This document shows positions 1 through 3,435 of a stretch of 5,063 nt of DNA, piece by piece; position 1 is the first letter of the stretch; every line of letters begins with the position of its first letter. Source of the stretch: Paracoccaceae bacterium (GTDB taxonomy: Bacteria > Pseudomonadota > Alphaproteobacteria > Rhodobacterales > Rhodobacteraceae); NCBI GenBank assembly GCA_025458985.1, contig JALORM010000191.1:1-5063 (forward strand). Reading direction: 5' to 3'. A program made the translations under genes and the position numbers. The notes under the pieces are model-generated. The model had not been told where the DNA came from. It was given only the letters and a program-made list of their open reading frames with translations, and did no database searches.

Positions 1-320
1 TCGCGGTATGGCCACTCGTCGTCGCGGTCGAAACCGCTGTAGCCCCCGCCATAGCCGCCGCCCGAGCGGCCGCCTTGCCGGTCGGGGTACGAATGCTGGC
101 CCGAGTATTGGTCCGCATACTCACCGTGCTGCTGGCTGCCGCGGTCGTCGTCGTCCCATCCGCCGCGACCGTAACCGCGGTAGTCCTCTCCGCCGCGCTG
201 GCCGTAACCGCCCATCCGGCTGCGCTCGTCGCGGCCGCGCTCGCGGCGCCCTGACCTGTCGCCCGACCTGTCGCCTGATCTGTCGTCGTCGCGCTGTTCG
301 CGCCAGTTGCGCTGGTTCAT
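1..320 (-). CDS. Gly/Arg/Asp/Tyr-rich low-complexity protein, N-terminal part (possible SWFGD/BON-type stress protein), partial
   Basis: The first 106 residues are present; the C-terminus lies beyond the left edge. The start is the ATG at 320-318, preceded by GGGAG with a 6-base gap. The visible part is hydrophilic and low in complexity: it opens MNQRNWREQR, then has three DRSG repeats (about residues 13-24), an Arg/Glu-rich stretch (25-35), and a Gly/Tyr/Arg/Asp-rich tract (36-106) with GGYGQRGG, YRGYGRGGWDDDD and GGGYGGGY. There is no signal peptide or membrane segment. From memory, alphaproteobacterial proteins with such heads often continue into an SWFGD motif and a BON domain, but neither is in view, so that assignment is inferred. 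The ATG overlaps the stop of the upstream gene as ATGA, suggesting translational coupling. The gene also has its own EcfG-type promoter at 402-378. Coding is well supported by the RBS and residue composition; function is unknown. Confidence 0.75.
   Translation of the reverse strand, partial: MNQRNWREQRDDDRSGDRSGDRSGRRERGRDERSRMGGYGQRGGEDYRGYGRGGWDDDDRGSQQHGEYADQYSGQHSYPDRQGGRSGGGYGGGYSGFDRDDEWPYR
250..285 (-). repeat. Three tandem 12-bp repeats encoding DRSG
   Basis: Three adjacent 12-base units (250-261, 262-273, 274-285) differ at one or two positions each. On the minus strand they encode DRSG three times near the N-terminus of the Gly-rich protein. The differences are mostly synonymous, so the repeat is kept at protein level. 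Slippage could change the copy number in whole codons. Confidence 0.8.
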
Positions 321-532
321 CGTGATCTCCCGTTCACGGGGCCCCCTTTGGGGACCGGTGCTTCCAAAGACCGAATGAACCGGGGGCGGGCACCATTGTT
401 CCGCAGGCTGCGCGCGAGTTCCAGAAGATGCTCGGGCGTCTCGGCCGCTTCCAGCTCGCGCAGGCGCAGCCGGAGCTCGGACGTCAGGTCGGGAAACGAC
501 CCGCCGGCCTTGCCATGGTCTTTCACGTCCAT
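317..532 (-). CDS. 71-aa helical protein of unknown function (weak NepR-like pattern)
   Basis: I chose the ATG at 532-530 because GGGGAGG sits 6 bases upstream; an ATG at 559 is in frame but lacks a comparable site. The protein is 71 residues, cytosolic and rich in Leu, Glu and Arg. Residues about 19-45 look like two amphipathic helices split by a Thr-Pro turn (LRLRLRELEAAETPEHLLEL, then ARSL). This can be laid on the NepR anti-sigma pattern (LR..Y....EP.P.RL..LL..L) without gaps, but the match is mainly to hydrophobic spacing and one Pro, so NepR is only a possibility. After residue 45, third-position GC falls and the tail looks unconstrained; that part overlaps the next gene's promoter. The stop overlaps the next start as ATGA. 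No confident promoter is seen upstream, so it may be read from the DUF3008 transcript. Confidence 0.65.
   Translation of the reverse strand: MDVKDHGKAGGSFPDLTSELRLRLRELEAAETPEHLLELARSLRNNGARPRFIRSLEAPVPKGGPVNGRSR
378..402 (-). promoter_or_regulatory. EcfG-type promoter for the Gly-rich gene
   Basis: Reading the minus strand, GGAAC (402-398), a 17-base spacer and GTT (380-378) match the EcfG -35/-10 consensus exactly. Transcription would start near 371, giving a leader of about 50 nt before the ATG at 320. The element lies inside the coding sequence of the 71-aa gene, so the Gly-rich gene could be transcribed both separately and with it. Confidence 0.6.
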
Positions 533-679
533 GTGGCGCCTCCCCAGGCTGTTTGCCATGGAAGTACGTACACCGAAGTGAACGGATCATGAATTGCGGG
601 TCACAAGTCGGCGATCTTGCGGCAGGGCAGGGCGGCAATCGTGCAACAGGCCCTCGCCCGCGGCGCGCGTCGGTCGCCT

Positions 680-886
680 TCAGCTGCCCTTGTCGGCCTT
701 CTTGCCGCCCTTCTTCTCGGGCTTGCCCTTGCGCGGCGTCGAGGCCAGCTCGTCGAGCTGCCGTTCGGACATCGACTCGTACATCGCCCGCGAGGCGCCC
801 TTCAGGTCGCCCACCTTGCTGTCGCCGCGCTTGGCGGAAAGGGCGGCGCCTGCCGCCTTCTGCTGCGCCTTGGATTTCGCCGGCAT
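680..886 (-). CDS. DUF3008 family small basic protein
   Basis: This 68-residue protein starts at the ATG 886-884, with GGGGAGG about 8 bases upstream. It opens MPAKSKAQQKAAGAALSAKR, continues LKGASRAMYESMSERQLDEL (about residues 29-48) and ends in a Lys/Gly/Glu-rich tail (about 49-68). The conserved head, the SMSE-QL-ELA segment and the RKGKPEKK tail are what I recognise as DUF3008, a short uncharacterised family common in Alphaproteobacteria. It is strongly basic, with no signal peptide, membrane segment or cysteines, so it is probably cytosolic and may touch nucleic acid (inference). It diverges from the Cys-rich gene across a 180-base control region holding an 8-bp hairpin and a one-mismatch EcfG-type element. 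Family assignment is firm; function is not known. Confidence 0.9.
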   Translation of the reverse strand: MPAKSKAQQKAAGAALSAKRGDSKVGDLKGASRAMYESMSERQLDELASTPRKGKPEKKGGKKADKGS

Positions 887-910
887 CGGCCGTGCCTCCC
901 CTGCGGTTGC

Positions 911-930
911 GGCAGTCCAGGCGGACTGCC
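911..930 (-). other. Perfect 8-bp inverted repeat in the DUF3008 leader
   Basis: GGCAGTCC (911-918), a 4-base loop AGGC, then GGACTGCC (923-930). The 3' arm on the minus strand ends about 25 nt before the DUF3008 start. If the promoter at 963-939 is real, the hairpin sits at the extreme 5' end of the mRNA and could stabilise it. It could instead be a protein-binding operator. There is no U-tract, so it is not an ordinary terminator. Confidence 0.45.
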
Positions 931-938
931 CGGCAGGA

Positions 939-963
939 AACAACCGGTGGCGCAAAAGGTTTC
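939..963 (-). promoter_or_regulatory. Possible EcfG-type promoter (one mismatch) for DUF3008
   Basis: On the minus strand GAAAC (963-959), 17 bases, then GTT (941-939). It differs from GGAAC at the second base. The place (about 50 nt before the start) and spacing equal those of the four exact elements in the window, which is the main reason to list it. Confidence 0.3.
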
Positions 964-989
964 GCCGTAGCGGCCTGGTGCGCCGGCTG

Positions 990-1003
990 CCGGAACATTC
1001 CGG
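990..1003. other. Inverted repeat over the -35 element of the Cys-rich gene
   Basis: CCGGAA-CA-TTCCGG, two 6-base arms with a 2-base centre. It contains the GGAAC -35 of the promoter at 992-1016, so a dimeric regulator bound here would compete with sigma factor. It may also arise partly because a second GGAAC follows at 1002-1006. Confidence 0.35.
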
Positions 1004-1016
1004 AACGCAGGCGGTT
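992..1016 (+). promoter_or_regulatory. EcfG-type promoter for the Cys-rich protein gene
   Basis: GGAAC (992-996), a 17-base spacer and GTT (1014-1016): an exact match to the EcfG class. The predicted start near 1023 leaves a leader of about 45 nt before the ATG at 1067. No sigma-70-like pair stands out in the same stretch. Confidence 0.65.
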
Positions 1017-1066
1017 CGCAAGGGCACATGTCCCCCCAGCACGTCGCCCCCAAGGAGGATCACGCA

Positions 1067-1300
1067 ATGGGTACCTGCGCCACCTGCGGCAACGACTATG
1101 ACAAGAGCTTCGAGGTCACGAAGGACGGCCGGACGCTGACCTTCGACAGCTTCGAATGCGCCATCCAGAGCCTCGCGCCCGTCTGCGCGCATTGCGGTTG
1201 CCGGATCATCGGGCACGGCATGGAGGCCGGCGGCACGTTCTACTGTTGCGACCACTGCGCCTCGCAATCGGGAATCGAGGGCCTGAGCGACCGCGTCTGA
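1067..1300 (+). CDS. Small cysteine-rich zinc-binding / metallothionein-like protein
   Basis: The ATG at 1067 follows AAGGAGG (1052-1058) by 8 bases, which rules for this start over an in-frame ATG at 1028. The 77-residue product has nine cysteines: C4 and C7 (CATC), C31 (FECA), C40, C43 and C45 (CAHCGC), and C60, C61 and C64 (YCCDHC), plus H42, H50 and H63. The last two groups flank GHGMEAGG. These CxxC-type groups imply one or two bound zinc ions or another thiophilic metal. I recall similar proteins annotated as metallothionein-like or as short zinc-ribbon proteins, but have no confident family name. There is no signal peptide or membrane segment, so it is cytosolic. An exact EcfG-type promoter lies upstream and a hairpin follows the stop. 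A role in metal buffering or thiol/redox stress is inferred. Confidence 0.85.
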   Translation: MGTCATCGNDYDKSFEVTKDGRTLTFDSFECAIQSLAPVCAHCGCRIIGHGMEAGGTFYCCDHCASQSGIEGLSDRV

Positions 1301-1301
1301 C

Positions 1302-1318
1302 CGCGCCGGTCCGGCGCG
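1302..1318 (+). terminator. GC hairpin directly after the Cys-rich gene, possible terminator
   Basis: CGCGCCGG and CCGGCGCG form a perfect inverted repeat around a single T, starting two bases after the TGA. The real stem would be about 7 bp with a 3-base loop. No T-run follows, so intrinsic termination is uncertain; it could instead protect the 3' end. It lies before the separate topoisomerase promoter at 1352. Confidence 0.35.
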
Positions 1319-1351
1319 TGGCGCCGCGGCCCCGCCAAGCCCGGCACGCGC

Positions 1352-1376
1352 GGAACCGATCGGCCCCGGCGGCGTT
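1352..1376 (+). promoter_or_regulatory. EcfG-type promoter for the topoisomerase IB gene
   Basis: GGAAC (1352-1356), a 17-base spacer and GTT (1374-1376), with C before the GTT as in the fuller consensus cGTT. The predicted start near 1383 gives a short leader of about 30 nt before the ATG at 1412. It lies in the non-coding gap between the two plus-strand genes. Confidence 0.65.
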
Positions 1377-1411
1377 GACCGGCACCCTTTATCAGCACCG
1401 TACCGGCGAAG

Positions 1412-2413
1412 ATGAACGACCCTCAGCGCCCGCGCGTCCCCGGGCTCGTCTACTATCCCGACAGCGGGCCGGGCATCACCCGCAAACGCTGCGGCCGCGG
1501 CTTCGCCTATTACGCTCCCGATGGCACCCGCATCGCCGACCCCGCCGAGCGCGCGCGCATCCACGCCATCGCGGTGCCCCCGGCCTACGAGCGGGTCTGG
1601 ATCACGCCCCATGCCAACGGCCACCTTCAGGCCACGGGGCACGATGCGCGCGGCCGCAAGCAGTACCGCTACCACGAACACTGGGCCGACTACCGGGCTT
1701 CGGTGAAGTACCACCAGCTTGCTGCCTTCGGCAGGTCGCTGCCGCGGCTCCGCGCCCGGATCGCCCGCAGTCTCAGGGCCGAGCCGGGTTCGGTCGAGCT
1801 TGCGCTCGGGGCGGTTCTGGCGCTGATCGACCGGGCTGCGATCCGGATCGGCAACCGCACCTACCTCCGCGCCAACGGCAGCTTCGGGGCGACCACGCTT
1901 CTCGGCCGGCACGTGCGCCTTTCCGACAATAGGGTAACGATCTCGTTCCCGGGCAAGGGCGGCGCGAGGGTGCGCCGCCACCTGACCGGCCGGGCGCTGC
2001 AACGCGCGATGAGCCGCATCCACGATTTGCCGGGCGCGACCTTCGCCACCTGGCTTGGCGAGGACGGCGAGCCGCGGGCGATCCGGTCGGACCAGGTCAA
2101 CGCCGCCATTGCCGAGGTCTGCGGCGAGGGGCATTCGGCCAAGACCTTCCGCACCTGGAACGGCACGCACGCGGCCTTCCAGGTCGCGCTGGAAGAGGGC
2201 GCGCTTTCGGTCGCCGACATGGCAAAGGCCGCAGCCGCGCGGCTCGACAACACCCCCGCCGTGGCGCGCGCAAGCTATATCCATCCCGCCGTGCTCGCGC
2301 TGGCGGGGATAGAGGCGGGAGAACGGTTGCGGCGACTGGATGGGCATCCGGGGCCGCAGCTCACCGGGCTGCGCGCGGGCGAGGCGGCGCTGATCGGGTT
2401 CCTCGAAGGCTGA
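1412..2413 (+). CDS. DNA topoisomerase IB (poxvirus/bacterial type)
   Basis: A complete 333-residue enzyme that relaxes supercoils by cutting one DNA strand through a 3'-phosphotyrosine link, without ATP. Its length fits the bacterial family. The N-terminal domain (about residues 10-95) has GITRKRCGRGFAYY, IHAIAVPPAYERVWI and GRKQYRYHEHW. The catalytic domain shows R145 (IRIGN), K182 (FPGKGG), R247 (KTFRTWNGT), N280 (LDNTPAV) and the nucleophile Y289 (ASYIHP). Asn where poxviruses use His is normal for bacterial enzymes such as the Deinococcus one. The usual KDFRTW is KTFRTW here; otherwise the active site is intact. The ATG at 1412 has only a weak purine run (GGCGAAG) before it, but the protein start fits the family. 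It has its own EcfG-type promoter, implying expression in stress or stationary phase. Confidence 0.95.
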   Translation: MNDPQRPRVPGLVYYPDSGPGITRKRCGRGFAYYAPDGTRIADPAERARIHAIAVPPAYERVWITPHANGHLQATGHDARGRKQYRYHEHWADYRASVKYHQLAAFGRSLPRLRARIARSLRAEPGSVELALGAVLALIDRAAIRIGNRTYLRANGSFGATTLLGRHVRLSDNRVTISFPGKGGARVRRHLTGRALQRAMSRIHDLPGATFATWLGEDGEPRAIRSDQVNAAIAEVCGEGHSAKTFRTWNGTHAAFQVALEEGALSVADMAKAAAARLDNTPAVARASYIHPAVLALAGIEAGERLRRLDGHPGPQLTGLRAGEAALIGFLEG

Positions 2414-2440
2414 GGTGCGCGCGCAGGCGCGATGTCGGCG

Positions 2441-2465
2441 GGAACCTCCGGCCAGCCGGCCTGTT
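2441..2465 (+). promoter_or_regulatory. EcfG-type promoter for the 24-aa membrane peptide
   Basis: GGAAC (2441-2445), a 17-base spacer and GTT (2463-2465), beginning 28 bases after the topoisomerase stop. The predicted start near 2472 gives a leader of about 68 nt, longer than for the other genes and containing the hairpin at 2485-2499. Confidence 0.6.
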
Positions 2466-2484
2466 ACCACGGTGCCCGGAGCCG

Positions 2485-2499
2485 CGTCGGGGCCCGACG
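2485..2499 (+). other. Hairpin in the leader of the 24-aa gene
   Basis: CGTCGGG and CCCGACG around a single G, giving about 6 bp with a 3-base loop. It lies between the EcfG-type promoter and the GGAGG ribosome site, close to the predicted 5' end. It could stabilise the short mRNA, or end topoisomerase read-through, though no T-run follows. Confidence 0.35.
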
Positions 2500-2539
2500 G
2501 CCGCGCCCGCGCCGGCCGCCCACGTCGATGGAGGACCCA

Positions 2540-2614
2540 ATGAACAGCATCATCTACATTGTCGGACTTGTCGTTGTCGTCATCGCGGTCCTGTCGTTGA
2601 TCGGACTTGCCTGA
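2540..2614 (+). CDS. 24-aa single-span membrane microprotein
   Basis: The ATG at 2540 follows GGAGG (2530-2534) with a 5-base gap; an in-frame ATG at 2432 lies in front of the promoter and gives an unlikely Arg/Pro-rich head. The peptide begins MNSIIYIVGLVVVV and ends LSLIGLA. Residues about 4-22 form one hydrophobic helix long enough to cross the inner membrane, and it has no charged side chains. I recall very similar 24-27-residue peptides, annotated hypothetical, in Rhodobacteraceae. Its strong RBS, own EcfG-type promoter and helical composition make it a real gene. It stands between the topoisomerase gene and the convergent trehalose operon. Small stress-induced membrane peptides often bind larger membrane proteins; here the partner is unknown. 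Confidence 0.75.
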   Translation: MNSIIYIVGLVVVVIAVLSLIGLA

Positions 2615-2676
2615 CGACTCCGGCGCGCCCCCTCAGGGCGACCCGCCGCCCCGGCGCGCGCTATGGACAGAAGGGC

Positions 2677-3435
2677 CTACCGGGCCGCTCGGCGGGGCCC
2701 GTCCGCATCTGCCAGCTCGGCAAGCCAGTCATGCACCTCGTCAACGTCGGCGAGGACATGGCGGGCGAGTGTCGGGCCCTGGGGCCGCACGCGGACCGAC
2801 ACGCCGTCGTTGCGGTTGACCCAGTCGAAGCCGCTTTCGTCGGCGGTGTCGTCGCCGAGAAACACCGGGACTCGACCGGCAAAGGGGGGCCGTTCCATGA
2901 ACCACGCAAGCGCCGCGGCCTTCGTGGCGCTTTCGGGCAGAAGCTCGACCCCGGCGTGGCCCTCGAGCATGCGGTAACCTTCGGGCAGGTCCGCCAGCGC
3001 CTCGCGGCAGGCCTGCACGACCTCGGGGAGCGCCTCGGGCTCGGCACGGCTGTGGATGGCCAGGACCGGGCCCTTGTCCTCGAAGTAGACGCCCGTGCGG
3101 TGCGCCAGGCGCGCAGCAAGCGCGGCGAAGACCGGGCGCACGCGCGCGGCTTCGTCCTTGCCGTCCTCGCGCACGGTGCCCAGAACCCTTTCGACCCCGA
3201 ACGTCGCGGCTGCCGCCAGACCGAGCCCGGCGAACAGCCTGTCGACCATGGCGAGGTTCCGGCCCGTGACGAACGCCACAGCGCCGTCAAGCCGCCGGTC
3301 GAGCGCGCCCAGGATCTCGGGCAGGCCGGGCGCCACCCGGACGCCGTCGGGATGCGGCGCGTGTTCGACGAGGGTCCCGTCGATGTCGAGAAACAGCGCC
3401 GCGGCGCCGGGCTCAGGAACGGGCGGACGGCGCAT
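2677..3435 (-). CDS. otsB: Trehalose-6-phosphate phosphatase (HAD superfamily)
   Basis: It removes the phosphate from trehalose 6-phosphate to give trehalose, the second step of the OtsA-OtsB pathway, in the cytosol. The start is the ATG at 3435-3433, with AAGGAGG 6 bases upstream; longer in-frame starts (to 3555) run through otsA and lack support. The 252 residues are usual for the family. HAD motif I is LFLDIDGTL (nucleophile D17, acid/base D19), motif II is FVTGR (T57), motif III is K172 in ESATKAAAL, and motif IV is GDDTADESGF (D195, D196, D199). The cap carries FEDKGPVLAIHSR (about 118-130). The usual GLHGAE segment is FGVE here, a mild departure. The ribosome site and first codons lie inside the end of otsA, a 23-base overlap, so translation is probably coupled. 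The gene converges on the 24-aa gene. Confidence 0.94.
   Translation of the reverse strand: MRRPPVPEPGAAALFLDIDGTLVEHAPHPDGVRVAPGLPEILGALDRRLDGAVAFVTGRNLAMVDRLFAGLGLAAAATFGVERVLGTVREDGKDEAARVRPVFAALAARLAHRTGVYFEDKGPVLAIHSRAEPEALPEVVQACREALADLPEGYRMLEGHAGVELLPESATKAAALAWFMERPPFAGRVPVFLGDDTADESGFDWVNRNDGVSVRVRPQGPTLARHVLADVDEVHDWLAELADADGPRRAAR

Noticed and set aside
545..679. Search for a promoter of the 71-aa gene and a terminator of the DUF3008 gene.
   Set aside because: No GGAAC/GTT pair, sigma-70-like pair or convincing hairpin was found, so the 71-aa gene may be read from the DUF3008 transcript.
680..2470. A 596-codon open frame on the minus strand opposite topoisomerase IB and the Cys-rich gene.
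   Set aside because: Only its last 68 codons (DUF3008) look like a protein with a ribosome site. The rest is a shadow of high-GC genes on the other strand.
2615..2676. Possible bidirectional terminator between the 24-aa gene and otsB (CGCCC-loop-GGGCG at 2626-2640; GCGCGCC with GGCGCGC).
   Set aside because: The stems are short, compete with each other and have no T-run on either strand. Termination is expected in this convergent gap, but no structure is convincing.
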